6,996 bases of DNA, taken from contig CAZQLM010000045.1 in NCBI GenBank assembly GCA_964594175.1, forward strand, positions 1 through 6,996, written 5' to 3'. The notes beneath the pieces were generated by a model. It did no database searches. It was not told the DNA's origin and worked only from the letters and a program-made list of their open reading frames with translations. Both the position numbers and the translations under genes were made by a program. Positions 1-6,207 of this stretch are shown here, in pieces. Numbering within the stretch: the stretch's first letter is position 1; the number at the start of each line of letters is the position of its first letter. This DNA comes from SZUA-1535 sp964594175. GTDB lineage: Archaea > Aenigmatarchaeota > Aenigmatarchaeia > Aenigmatarchaeales > SZUA-1535.

Positions 1-2
1 GT

Positions 3-1190
3 CTTAATATTTACGGTTTACCTGGCACAGGAAAAACTTTTGGTGTTTTAAACTATCTTGAGAGTGAAGAAATTCCTTATGTTCTTATTAATTTCGCTCC
101 TCCGACATACGAAAAGGCGTTAGAAAATGTTAAAGTGAGGAATGAAGAAGTAATCGTGTTCAACGATATTCATTATCTTTTGCCAGATTATAATCCATAT
201 TTTCACAAAATTGAAAAGGAAGTTACAAAAAAGATGAACAAAATTATCGAAGAAAGTAAAGAAAAGACTGTAATAACGATAAGCGAAGAACCTTTTTATG
301 CATATGCAAATTTGGAGAAAATAACACTTCCTTTATGGAGAGAGATTTTCAAAAATTTGGGATTTTACCAATATTTAACCCCTAGCGCAATAGCAAAAAT
401 GGAAAATTGTAGTTTAAAAGAAGCAAATGAATTAAAATTACAAGAAATCAATTCTGTATGCGCAGAAATGAGAGGAGATATATATTTCGGAGACTTTGAT
501 AAGATAGCTTATATACACGATGTCAAAATAGAAGAAAAAGTTGAACCATTTCTAAGAGCCTTAGCAGGAGAAAATATAAGAGAGATTATAACAACGTTTA
601 ATCTTTTTAATGAAGATTGCTATATTTCGTATGATAACGTAATGGCAAGAATAAAACAACTAGGCAAGAGGGCAAAAGCAATTTATGAAGTTCATAAAGA
701 TGTGATAGGCTTTTCATTCAGAAAGGAAAGAGGAAGCTGTAGAAAACTAGAAAAAGAGTTAATTGAGGAATGGAAAGGATTGAAGGAAAAAGTAAAAGCA
801 ACAACAGAAAATATAAGAAACGAGTATCTCCCGGCTTTAAATTTTATGTATTTATTTTCTGGGCTTTCCGAACAGGAGAAGAAAGAAATTGAAAAAGAAA
901 TATTTCTTAAAGATTTAAGAAAATTACTCACATCCTTTAGAGACCCATTTAGAATAGACTTCTTAGAAATAGGAAAGCTTAACCAAACTATAGAAGAAGA
1001 AAAAAAGAAACACAAAGATAAAAAGGTATTGATTATCAATAAAATTGTTTACGAAAAAATTATAAAAGAAATGAATTACGAATTAATCGAAAATTCTAAA
1101 TCTTTACTTCCAACAGATGTTGTAAAAATTAATCCTCAAATTTATTACGGAATGAAAGAAATATTCTCTGTTGCAAATTATCTTTCTTAA
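3..1190 (+). CDS. Divergent clamp-loader (RFC large subunit)-like AAA+ ATPase, 5' truncated
   Basis: The frame is open from the left edge, so the true start lies outside; the first in-window GTG (135) falls after the Walker A motif and is not the start. About 395 residues are visible. Numbering from position 3, Walker A is GLPGTGKT (residues 5-12), a Walker-B-like strand is VIVFNDIH (50-57), a sensor-1-like strand is TVITISEEP (89-97), and a lid-like helical region ends in MRGDIY (156-161). The later stretch with LPALNFMYLF and GLSEQE resembles the collar of archaeal RFC large subunits. RFC loads the PCNA clamp in replication. The family call is from remembered motif order, not an alignment. 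Odd points: the first Walker B acid appears to be Asn54 and the sensor-2 Arg of the RFC 'GDxR' motif appears to be Tyr161, so ATPase activity may be altered. The gene looks more AT-rich than its neighbours. It could instead be an Orc1/Cdc6-like or element-encoded AAA+ protein. Coding status is much surer than function. Confidence 0.75.
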   Translation, partial: LNIYGLPGTGKTFGVLNYLESEEIPYVLINFAPPTYEKALENVKVRNEEVIVFNDIHYLLPDYNPYFHKIEKEVTKKMNKIIEESKEKTVITISEEPFYAYANLEKITLPLWREIFKNLGFYQYLTPSAIAKMENCSLKEANELKLQEINSVCAEMRGDIYFGDFDKIAYIHDVKIEEKVEPFLRALAGENIREIITTFNLFNEDCYISYDNVMARIKQLGKRAKAIYEVHKDVIGFSFRKERGSCRKLEKELIEEWKGLKEKVKATTENIRNEYLPALNFMYLFSGLSEQEKKEIEKEIFLKDLRKLLTSFRDPFRIDFLEIGKLNQTIEEEKKKHKDKKVLIINKIVYEKIIKEMNYELIENSKSLLPTDVVKINPQIYYGMKEIFSVANYLS

Positions 1191-2002
1191 ACACTCAGAG
1201 GAAACCCAAATATCGCAAGAACTAAAGCTATGGGAAACACAGGAATAAATCGGATACCATCTTTTACCACTACATACTTTCTAACTTTCCTGATTTTTCT
1301 CACTTCTTCTTCACTCAAACCGCGAACGAGTTTTGCTTTTAACCCAACTTCTGGAATATCCTCTCCAAGCACATCGTTCGCTTTGAGCCGTGTCACAGGA
1401 ATTCTTCTCTTGAAAATATAATTTTCCACAATTTTTGAATACTTAAGCAAAGGAGGATAAAGAAAAATAAAGGCTGCGGCAAGAAGCAATGGAAATGAAA
1501 AAGGGGAAAAAATAGCTACAGCAAAAGCTCCAGCAATCGCTCCGAGAAAAACGAGGAAAAATTTTTCATAGCTCTTCAATTCTCTTTTAACTTTTTTCAA
1601 AATTCTCTTTTCCTTTTTCAGGAGAAACAAGCTGTAAGCCAAAGAGTAAAAACCTCCGACAAAGAAAACGTTTATGAAAAAGTTTAAAGAAAATAAAATA
1701 TCATGGCATGTACCAAACGGTAGTAAAGCTCCATAAGCTATGAGCATTTCTCCGTCTCCTCCGCCCCAGTAACCGCGATAGTACATGAAAAGCGAGAAAA
1801 GAAAAAAGAGAGTTACGACAATTAAGCACCACTCTAAAATAAACAAATTTCCTGTTAGATAGCTCTCATAAGCGTGTAAACCTATACCCAAAGCTATCAT
1901 TATCCAAGCGATTGGATCGAGCATATTAGAGGTTTTTAAATCGTAAATTCCGCAAATCACTCCGCCTAAAAGAGCTATTCCAAGCTTTATTTCTTCGAAC
2001 AT
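1187..2002 (-). CDS. Archaeal type IV prepilin/preflagellin peptidase (A24 family)
   Basis: This 271-residue integral membrane aspartic protease belongs to the A24 family (FlaK, EppA, PibD), which cleaves class III signal peptides from archaellins and pilins at the cytoplasmic membrane face. The first catalytic Asp is Asp21 in IYDLKT, after the first membrane helix. The second is Asp83 in the GxGD-type motif GGGDGE (80-85). The spacing is close to the Asp18/Asp79 pair known for Methanococcus FlaK. Several hydrophobic segments follow (about 5-20, 31-45, 53-74, 100-127, 147-187). A soluble, charged region (about 198-248) containing LKANDVLGEDIPE, of a kind found in many archaeal A24 proteins, precedes a last hydrophobic segment (about 252-269). 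ATG 2002 is chosen because a TATA-like box lies about 28 nt upstream, suggesting a leaderless mRNA. The stop overlaps the stop of the convergent ATPase gene by 4 bp. No pilin or archaellin gene lies in the window, so its substrate cannot be inferred. Confidence 0.88.
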   Translation of the reverse strand: MFEEIKLGIALLGGVICGIYDLKTSNMLDPIAWIMIALGIGLHAYESYLTGNLFILEWCLIVVTLFFLFSLFMYYRGYWGGGDGEMLIAYGALLPFGTCHDILFSLNFFINVFFVGGFYSLAYSLFLLKKEKRILKKVKRELKSYEKFFLVFLGAIAGAFAVAIFSPFSFPLLLAAAFIFLYPPLLKYSKIVENYIFKRRIPVTRLKANDVLGEDIPEVGLKAKLVRGLSEEEVRKIRKVRKYVVVKDGIRFIPVFPIALVLAIFGFPLSV

Positions 2003-2024
2003 TGAAAAACTTTATGTTGGAAAT

Positions 2025-2035
2025 GATTTTTAAAT
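2025..2035 (-). promoter_or_regulatory. TATA-like box for the prepilin peptidase gene
   Basis: On the minus strand the box reads TTTAAAAAT, centred near 2030, about 28 nt before ATG 2002. That is the archaeal spacing for a transcript starting at or a few bases before the start codon. No Shine-Dalgarno sequence precedes the ATG. Confidence 0.5.
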
Positions 2036-2042
2036 TATGCTT

Positions 2043-2381
2043 TTATAGTATTGGAATTCTTGCAAGAATTTGCCCCGCGCCATAAGCTATCCCTATTGCC
2101 GCTGTTGTTGTGCCAATCTCATAGCCAATTTCTTCCGCTATTTTTTCTTTGAAAGCTCTACCTTCATATCCCTTTTTCTTTAGTTCGAGACACGCAAACG
2201 GAGCATAAACAGCTGCACTACCAGCAATGTATGGAGATACGGCATACGCTGTACCTATTATGTCTATATTGTTGTACATTCCGTCACTTACGCCTTTGAA
2301 AAACGCTATTCCAATACCGCAAATTCCTATTCCGGCACTTATTATACTGCCTACATAGTATTTTAAATTCTTCAAACCCAT
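2043..2381 (-). CDS. Small multi-pass membrane protein of unknown function
   Basis: I do not recognise this 112-residue protein. It is rich in Gly, Ala and Ile, with three likely membrane segments at about residues 9-29, 41-64 and 84-106. A charged stretch (about 67-83, with ELKKKG and AFKEKIAEE) separates the last two. An in-frame TTG three codons upstream (2390) could add three residues, but ATG 2381 lies about 28 nt from the centre of a good TATA box and suits a leaderless mRNA. It sits between fibrillarin and the prepilin peptidase on the same strand, with gaps of 53 and 40 bp and its own promoter, so operon membership is not required. Small size and helix-helix Gly motifs would fit a pilus- or membrane-assembly accessory protein, but that is only position-based speculation. 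No signal-peptide cleavage site or catalytic motif is evident. Confidence 0.72.
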   Translation of the reverse strand: MGLKNLKYYVGSIISAGIGICGIGIAFFKGVSDGMYNNIDIIGTAYAVSPYIAGSAAVYAPFACLELKKKGYEGRAFKEKIAEEIGYEIGTTTAAIGIAYGAGQILARIPIL

Positions 2382-2404
2382 ATTATTCAATACAGAAGCA
2401 AAAA

Positions 2405-2414
2405 CTTATATTTA
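2405..2414 (-). promoter_or_regulatory. TATA box for the small membrane protein gene
   Basis: The minus strand reads TAAATATAAG, centred near 2410, about 28 nt upstream of ATG 2381. The spacing predicts a transcript start next to the ATG and favours it over the upstream TTG at 2390. Confidence 0.55.
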
Positions 2415-2434
2415 GCACTTGGCTTCAAAATTTT

Positions 2435-3097
2435 TCATTTTTTAGCTACAATAAAACCGTGATCTTTTTCAAACGGGTCAAGCATGCGCCATTCTAAAAT
2501 TTTCCATCCATTTTGCGAGAGCCTTTCTACTTCTGCCTGACAGATTTTTTTTGGTTTCTGCGTTACATCTATGCTTCTCGCCTTTATGGCAAGAAAGAGT
2601 ATGCCATTTGGTTTGAGAAAATGCTCAGCATTTCTCATGGCTATAGCTGTAGCATCAGGTTGTGCTATATCAACGTAGAGCGCGTGCACCGCTTCTATCC
2701 ATGCATATTCCTCTGGCTTGCGAGCATCTGCAAAAATTGGGGCGAGATTTTTTCTGGCTCTGCAAACCGGTAAAAGCTCTTTAAAGCACCGATCAGAAAA
2801 TTCAACTGCATAGATAAAACCATTACAAAGAATATCTGAAACGTAGCTCACGGTATAGCCGTGGGCAGCTCCAAGATATAGCATGACCCAATTTCGCTTT
2901 TCAGGAAATGGTAAGTGCTTAAATCCTTTTGCAACAGCTGCCGCAAGCTTCGAGCGAAACGGGTTAAACTCGCGATATTCCACGCTTTTTATCTTGATTA
3001 TTTTTTCATCAGAATATCTAAATCCTTTCACAAGATTTTCCGTGTAAATTTCCTTTCCTTTGACAAAAATTCCAGGGAACTTTTCCTTTAAAGCCAT
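2435..3097 (-). CDS. flpA: Fibrillarin-like rRNA/tRNA 2'-O-methyltransferase
   Basis: This is the SAM-dependent methyltransferase of the box C/D RNP, which methylates ribose 2'-OH at guide-RNA-selected sites of rRNA and tRNA. From ATG 3097 it has 220 residues, near the archaeal norm of about 225-230. The family N-terminus is visible (EKFPGIF, 5-11), then NPFRSKLAAA (45-54), the SAM-binding glycine loop LGAAHGYT (75-82), DIAQPD (143-148), AIKARSIDVT (170-179) and FEKDH (209-213). The proposed catalytic tetrad Lys50, Asp143, Lys172, His213 is intact. The usual GAASGTT loop and SHVSDI motif carry aromatic or His changes (His79, Tyr81, Tyr85). The frame extends 23 codons upstream to ATG 3166, but that extension is hydrophobic, unlike fibrillarin, and overlaps a TATA-like element, so I reject it. 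Nop5 lies immediately upstream on the same strand, the conserved archaeal nop5-flpA order. Confidence 0.94.
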   Translation of the reverse strand: MALKEKFPGIFVKGKEIYTENLVKGFRYSDEKIIKIKSVEYREFNPFRSKLAAAVAKGFKHLPFPEKRNWVMLYLGAAHGYTVSYVSDILCNGFIYAVEFSDRCFKELLPVCRARKNLAPIFADARKPEEYAWIEAVHALYVDIAQPDATAIAMRNAEHFLKPNGILFLAIKARSIDVTQKPKKICQAEVERLSQNGWKILEWRMLDPFEKDHGFIVAKK

Positions 3098-3128
3098 GAA
3101 TAAGAAAAGGAAGCAGACATTAAAAAAG

Positions 3129-3137
3129 TTTTTAAAA
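3129..3137 (-). promoter_or_regulatory. Possible flpA-specific TATA box in the nop5-flpA gap
   Basis: In the 80-bp gap after nop5 the minus strand reads TTTTAAAAA, centred near 3133, about 36 nt before ATG 3097. This predicts a start near 3107 and a leader of about 10 nt. A pyrimidine-rich stretch follows (about 3098-3119). flpA could therefore be transcribed alone as well as by read-through from nop5. The evidence is weak in such AT-rich sequence. Confidence 0.3.
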
Positions 3138-3177
3138 CCATTCAAGGATACAATTTTTTGCGACATTCAACAACTTT

Positions 3178-4179
3178 TCATTTTTCTTTCAAAACTTCTT
3201 TTATTTTTTCCTCGAGTTCTCTTTTCAGCTCTTTTCCGTTGTCTTCTTTTGTATAGTAATCCATTCTTGCAGCAACGGCAAGTTTGGCAGCAAGCAAGCG
3301 GGCTATCTTTCCTCGCTTTTTCTTAGGGGCGCGGGAAACAAATGGGTGTAAGAATATTATCCCATGCTTCGGTGGTTTTGTTTTTTCTTTGCTTCGCAAA
3401 AAGCGAAACAGAGCTTTTTCAGCACCTAAAAGCTGTATAGTGCTTGCCGGCATCTTTGCGAGCTTTTCCAGAGAGCCGGCCGCAGCAAGTAATCGAGCAG
3501 CAAGAACATGCCCAAGTAGAGCGTGCAAATTTGGCATCTCTTTTTTTACCATTTTTTCGAGATATTTGTCCAAAGAATCACGAAGTCTGTAAAGCTCGTA
3601 AACTTTCTGAGCAAACAACTTTACGTTTGTTTCGTCATCTTCGCTGAAATCCATGCCTATGGAAAATTCAAATCCATCGAAATTTTCTCTCTTTCCCTTT
3701 TCTGCAATAGTTTTTGCAAATTTCTCATGATTCTCTATGTCAAATTCAGGAAAATGCAAGGCATACCATTCTCGCAAACGCTCGCTCATCAAATTCAAAA
3801 TTTTATCCAAATCGGCTATGGCTGAAGCAACTTGTATTATAAGCTTATCTCTCCTTGGTATAGATGAAATTTTCAGTTTCGCAAGTTCTACGGCAAAGGC
3901 GTTGAGAAATTCGTTCAGAGCTTTTTCATTTTCCAGAACTTTAATTCCAATCTCCCTTTCTTTTTCTCGAAGCTTTTTGAAAAGATTTTCGTCAATTTCT
4001 CCAATTTCGTAATTTTTGCCTTTCATTTCATTCTCGAGCTTTTTCATCAAAGGTGTATCATTTTCGAAAAAAAATCTTGCCGCTTGTTGTGGAGAGGAAA
4101 ATTTAATTACCTTGATAACATTAAGTTTTTCATCTAACGCTACTACACCAAAAGGCAGTTTTGCGATATAGCACTTCAT
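3178..4179 (-). CDS. nop5: Nop5 (Nop56/58 family), box C/D RNP core scaffold
   Basis: Nop5 bridges the guide RNA-L7Ae complex and fibrillarin in the archaeal box C/D methylation RNP. The 333 residues show the three expected parts. The N-terminal domain (about 1-105) binds fibrillarin. A long helical coiled-coil region (about 110-215) mediates dimerisation. The Nop domain (about 217-310) carries MPNLHALLG, the signature GAEKALF (252-258), PPKHGIIF (269-276) and the RNA-contacting KKRGKIAR (287-294) plus AARMD. A short Lys/Glu-rich tail ends the protein. The usual GAEKALFRHL has Phe in place of His259-260 region (FRFL). The length is at the short end for the family. ATG 4179 lies about 26 nt from the centre of a strong TATA element, so a leaderless mRNA is likely. 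The downstream neighbour is flpA. Confidence 0.95.
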   Translation of the reverse strand: MKCYIAKLPFGVVALDEKLNVIKVIKFSSPQQAARFFFENDTPLMKKLENEMKGKNYEIGEIDENLFKKLREKEREIGIKVLENEKALNEFLNAFAVELAKLKISSIPRRDKLIIQVASAIADLDKILNLMSERLREWYALHFPEFDIENHEKFAKTIAEKGKRENFDGFEFSIGMDFSEDDETNVKLFAQKVYELYRLRDSLDKYLEKMVKKEMPNLHALLGHVLAARLLAAAGSLEKLAKMPASTIQLLGAEKALFRFLRSKEKTKPPKHGIIFLHPFVSRAPKKKRGKIARLLAAKLAVAARMDYYTKEDNGKELKRELEEKIKEVLKEK

Positions 4180-4199
4180 AGGATAAAATCGGAGTAATA

Positions 4200-4210
4200 A
4201 CTATATATTT
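4200..4210. promoter_or_regulatory. Shared bidirectional TATA element between nop5 and the DUF167 gene
   Basis: The near-palindromic core TATATAT (4202-4208) is centred 26 nt from ATG 4179 (nop5, minus) and 29 nt from ATG 4234 (DUF167, plus). Only 54 bp separate the two start codons and no second TATA candidate is visible. On the minus strand it is preceded by an A-rich BRE-like CAAACAA, so the nop5 direction looks stronger. Both transcripts would be leaderless. Confidence 0.55.
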
Positions 4211-4233
4211 GTTTGATGTTATTGAAAAAGACA

Positions 4234-4452
4234 ATGAGAATCGCAGTAAAAGTGATTCCCAACGCAAGAGAAGAGAAAGTTGAAATGGATAATAACAAGC
4301 TTAAAGTGTATGTTCGAGCAAAACCTGTAAGGGGAGAGGCAAATAAATCTGTAATAGAGATACTCGCAAAACACTTTGGAATCAAAAAATCCAAAATAAG
4401 AATATTAAAGGGATTTTCTTCCAGGGAAAAAATCGTGGAAGTTTTGAAATAG
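4234..4452 (+). CDS. DUF167/YggU family protein
   Basis: This 72-residue protein belongs to the YggU/DUF167 family, a small alpha/beta fold found in bacteria, archaea and eukaryotes whose function is not established. Family features visible are the opening MRIAVKVIPNA (1-11), KVYVRAKPVRGEANKSVIEILA (about 23-44) with the conserved P-x-x-G-x-A-N core, and a C-terminal SKIRILKGFSSREKIVEV. Upstream in-frame TTG 4213 and ATG 4216 would add seven or six residues. ATG 4234 is preferred because it begins exactly at the family's first strand and sits 29 nt from the TATA centre. It is divergent from nop5 and followed 47 bp later by bpsA, which appears to have its own promoter. Confidence 0.9.
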   Translation: MRIAVKVIPNAREEKVEMDNNKLKVYVRAKPVRGEANKSVIEILAKHFGIKKSKIRILKGFSSREKIVEVLK

Positions 4453-4470
4453 ATAACAAGAAAATGAAAT

Positions 4471-4480
4471 TTTTTAAATA
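4471..4480 (+). promoter_or_regulatory. TATA box for bpsA
   Basis: The sequence TTTTTAAATA is centred about 25 nt before ATG 4500 and preceded by a BRE-like AAAATGAAA (4461-4469). It predicts a leaderless bpsA transcript. The T-run at 4470-4475 may also end transcription of the DUF167 gene. Confidence 0.5.
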
Positions 4481-4499
4481 CTAAAATCTTAATTTCGCC

Positions 4500-5534
4500 A
4501 TGGAGAGGATAAAGCTTGCTTTGCTTTATTCCCTTCAGGAAAGAAAGAAAAATTTTTGGGAATTACTGGCAGATAACCAGTTTTTACTGAAAGATTTTAT
4601 TTCAGCAATCAACGAGCTTTATGAAGACGGCTTTATAGAAATGGACAAGGGAAAGCTAAAACTGACAGAAAAGGGGAAAAACGCTCTAAATAAGAATGCC
4701 GGATTTTTCCGGGCCCGTCTCTGTAAAACCTGTTTAGGTAAGATGTTTATTCCAGAAGGAAGATTTAAGAAAGTTGAAAAAATCTTCAAACGAATTTCTA
4801 AGCGACATCCGCCTATTCTTACAGAGTTCTATCAAGGCAGGATACGACCAAGCGACACCGTAGCAAGAGTAGCTTTCATGCACGCTTGTAATGATGTTGC
4901 CGACAAAAACATTGCACTTATAGGTGATGATGATTTGCTTAGTATAGCTCTTGCTCTGACAAATTTACCTAAGCGAGTCGTTGTTTTTGATATAGACAAA
5001 CGACTTGGAAGCTTTATAGAGAACGTATCCAAAAAATGTAAACTGGAAATAGAGTTTTGTGAATACGATGTAGCTAATCCACTACCGAAAAATTATCTTA
5101 GAAAGTTCGATGTATTCTCCTCTGAACCTCTTGAAACTGATACGGGCTTTAAAGCTTTTTTCGCCCGTGGTGCAGCCTGTTTAAAGAACTTTGGCTCTGG
5201 ATATATAGGTTTGACAAAACTTGAAGTAAGCTTAAAGCGCTGGGTAAAATTTGAAAAACTTTTCATCGATAACGGATTTGTGATAACAGATATCATAAGA
5301 GATTATTCTTGGTATTACGATAGCGAGCGCGAGGAGGAGAGAGAGGAATATCAAAAGTTTGCAAAGCTTCTCAAATTCGATCCTGGAGAAAATCCAAAAA
5401 TTTGCTGGTATAGGGCAACTCTCTTCAGAATAGAATCATTAGGAAAGCACAGCACACCAATACCCTGGAATAAAAGAATCAAAATTATTCCAGTAGATGA
5501 AGAAAGTTACGCGCATCCCTCTTTACACAGGTGA
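4500..5534 (+). CDS. bpsA: N4-bis(aminopropyl)spermidine synthase (branched-chain polyamine synthase)
   Basis: BpsA-type enzymes (formerly DUF43) transfer aminopropyl groups from decarboxylated SAM to the internal nitrogen of spermidine, giving branched polyamines typical of thermophiles. The protein has 344 residues, about the family length. An N-terminal winged-helix-like domain (about 1-65) is followed by a CxxC pair (Cys75, Cys78), the YQGRIRPSD segment (111-119), the acidic signature IGDDDLLSIA (141-150), FDID (163-166) and a Rossmann-type core. The motif that I recall as (T)DPPET in the family reads SSEPLET here (207-213), so the acid is Glu209 and one Pro is Leu. A conserved-looking PWN and DEESY close the C-terminus. 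ATG 4500 is supported by the TATA box about 25 nt upstream; there is no Shine-Dalgarno site. The stop overlaps the start of a small membrane gene. Family membership is strong; the exact product in this organism is inferred. Confidence 0.88.
   Translation: MERIKLALLYSLQERKKNFWELLADNQFLLKDFISAINELYEDGFIEMDKGKLKLTEKGKNALNKNAGFFRARLCKTCLGKMFIPEGRFKKVEKIFKRISKRHPPILTEFYQGRIRPSDTVARVAFMHACNDVADKNIALIGDDDLLSIALALTNLPKRVVVFDIDKRLGSFIENVSKKCKLEIEFCEYDVANPLPKNYLRKFDVFSSEPLETDTGFKAFFARGAACLKNFGSGYIGLTKLEVSLKRWVKFEKLFIDNGFVITDIIRDYSWYYDSEREEEREEYQKFAKLLKFDPGENPKICWYRATLFRIESLGKHSTPIPWNKRIKIIPVDEESYAHPSLHR
5529..5534 (+). promoter_or_regulatory. Shine-Dalgarno-like AGGTGA overlapping the bpsA stop
   Basis: AGGTGA matches the core of the archaeal anti-Shine-Dalgarno complement and contains the bpsA stop TGA (5532-5534). 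It lies 5 nt before TTG 5540, an alternative start of the downstream small gene, and so could couple its translation to that of bpsA. Confidence 0.4.
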
Positions 5535-5689
5535 GAAGATTGCAAAAAGGAATTACAGCGTTTTGCGGGAAATATTCTGATTTTTTGGTTTACTTTGCTT
5601 CTGGAATTGTCATGATTTTTAGCGGTTTTTATGCAACCGCTGTCCTGACTTTTATAGGCTCTTTAATTTTATTTGGAATAGAGGAATGA
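5531..5689 (+). CDS. 52-residue two-helix membrane protein coupled to bpsA
   Basis: A short open frame starts at GTG 5531, overlapping the bpsA stop as GTGA, and ends 2 bp before the stop of convergent ribL, so it fills the whole gap. The product has a basic N-terminus (RRLQKG) and two hydrophobic segments (about 18-32 and 35-50) with Gly/Ala/Ser helix-packing residues (FASGIVMIFSGF, LTFIGSLILFG), ending in Glu-Glu. Basic residues before the first helix and the acidic end suggest a hairpin in the membrane. An alternative start is TTG 5540, with AGGTGA 5 nt upstream, giving 49 residues. No family is recognised. The exact fit between neighbours and the membrane-like composition argue for a real gene, but an ORF this short could arise by chance. 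A link to polyamine transport or regulation would be pure inference from position. Confidence 0.6.
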   Translation: MRRLQKGITAFCGKYSDFLVYFASGIVMIFSGFYATAVLTFIGSLILFGIEE

Positions 5690-5691
5690 AG

Positions 5692-6120
5692 CTACCTTTG
5701 CTTTAGAATTCTTTCTATAATTTTTGTACTTTTCCATTTGTGTTTAGAAAAAGCGGGTGCCCTGAATATTTTCGTTTTTATTTTATTCTCCTTAAGCACC
5801 TTTTTAATTTCTGCTTCCTTTGCCCATTGATCGTAGCCGAGAACTATTATATCTGGCTTTTCTTTCAAAATAGGTTTGAAAATATTCTTTTTGTCTCCGA
5901 GGATTACTTTATCGACTGGCTTTAACGCTTCTACAATAATTTTTCTCTCTTCTTCAGAGAAAACCGGTTTTCTGTTTTTGATTTCTTCTGCATTTTTCTC
6001 TCTCGCAAGCACGACTACAAGCTCTCCTTCAAATCGTTTTTTGCACCATTCAAGAAATTTCACATGACCGGGATGCAAAATATCAAAGCATCCTGCCACG
6101 AGAATTTTCCTTTTTTTCAT
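5692..6120 (-). CDS. ribL: Archaeal FAD synthetase (RibL-type nucleotidyltransferase)
   Basis: This 142-residue protein is of the cytidylyltransferase-like nucleotidyltransferase fold. Archaeal RibL adenylates FMN to FAD in the cytoplasm. Visible motifs are AGCFDILHPGHVKFL (9-23) with the catalytic HxGH (His16, His19), KPVFSEEERKIIVEAL (51-66), VDKVILGD (69-76), LGYDQ (94-98) and the nucleotide-binding STKIIERI (131-138). The length is about normal for RibL (near 150). ATG 6120 is chosen because it starts directly before the first Rossmann strand and lies about 26 nt from a TATA-like box. The frame stays open 93 codons further, but that part is antisense to alba. The same motifs occur in glycerol-3-phosphate cytidylyltransferases, so substrate is inferred from archaeal context. 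The C-terminal cysteines that I recall from methanococcal RibL are not present; the only cysteines are Cys11 and Cys26. Confidence 0.85.
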   Translation of the reverse strand: MKKRKILVAGCFDILHPGHVKFLEWCKKRFEGELVVVLAREKNAEEIKNRKPVFSEEERKIIVEALKPVDKVILGDKKNIFKPILKEKPDIIVLGYDQWAKEAEIKKVLKENKIKTKIFRAPAFSKHKWKSTKIIERILKQR

Positions 6121-6140
6121 ATTATTTACTTTAGGGAAAG

Positions 6141-6150
6141 ATTTAAAAAG
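6141..6150. promoter_or_regulatory. TATA-like box between ribL and alba
   Basis: On the minus strand the element reads CTTTTTAAAT, centred about 26 nt before ribL ATG 6120, preceded by a BRE-like TTCAAAC. On the plus strand ATTTAAAAAG could serve alba, predicting a start near 6172 and a leader of about 49 nt. The ribL direction is the better supported. Confidence 0.45.
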
Positions 6151-6207
6151 GTTTGAAAAAATCAAAATTGTAAGAAAATTCAGCATTCCACACCCTAAAA
6201 AAAGGAA

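Noticed and set aside
692..1039. A 115-codon minus-strand frame inside the ATPase gene.
   Set aside because: It is Phe/Ser-rich, as expected for the reverse complement of Lys/Glu-rich coding sequence, and the plus-strand frame carries recognisable motifs.
3098..3166. A 23-residue N-terminal extension of fibrillarin from ATG 3166.
   Set aside because: It is hydrophobic and unlike any fibrillarin N-terminus. The family sequence starts at ATG 3097, and a TATA-like element lies within the extension.
3284..4012. Several plus-strand frames of 67-102 codons opposite nop5.
   Set aside because: They are antisense shadows of a clear Nop5 protein and have no motifs or promoters of their own.
4213..4233. 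Upstream TTG and ATG starts for the DUF167 gene.
   Set aside because: They lie too close to the TATA box to be transcribed from it, and the family sequence begins at ATG 4234.
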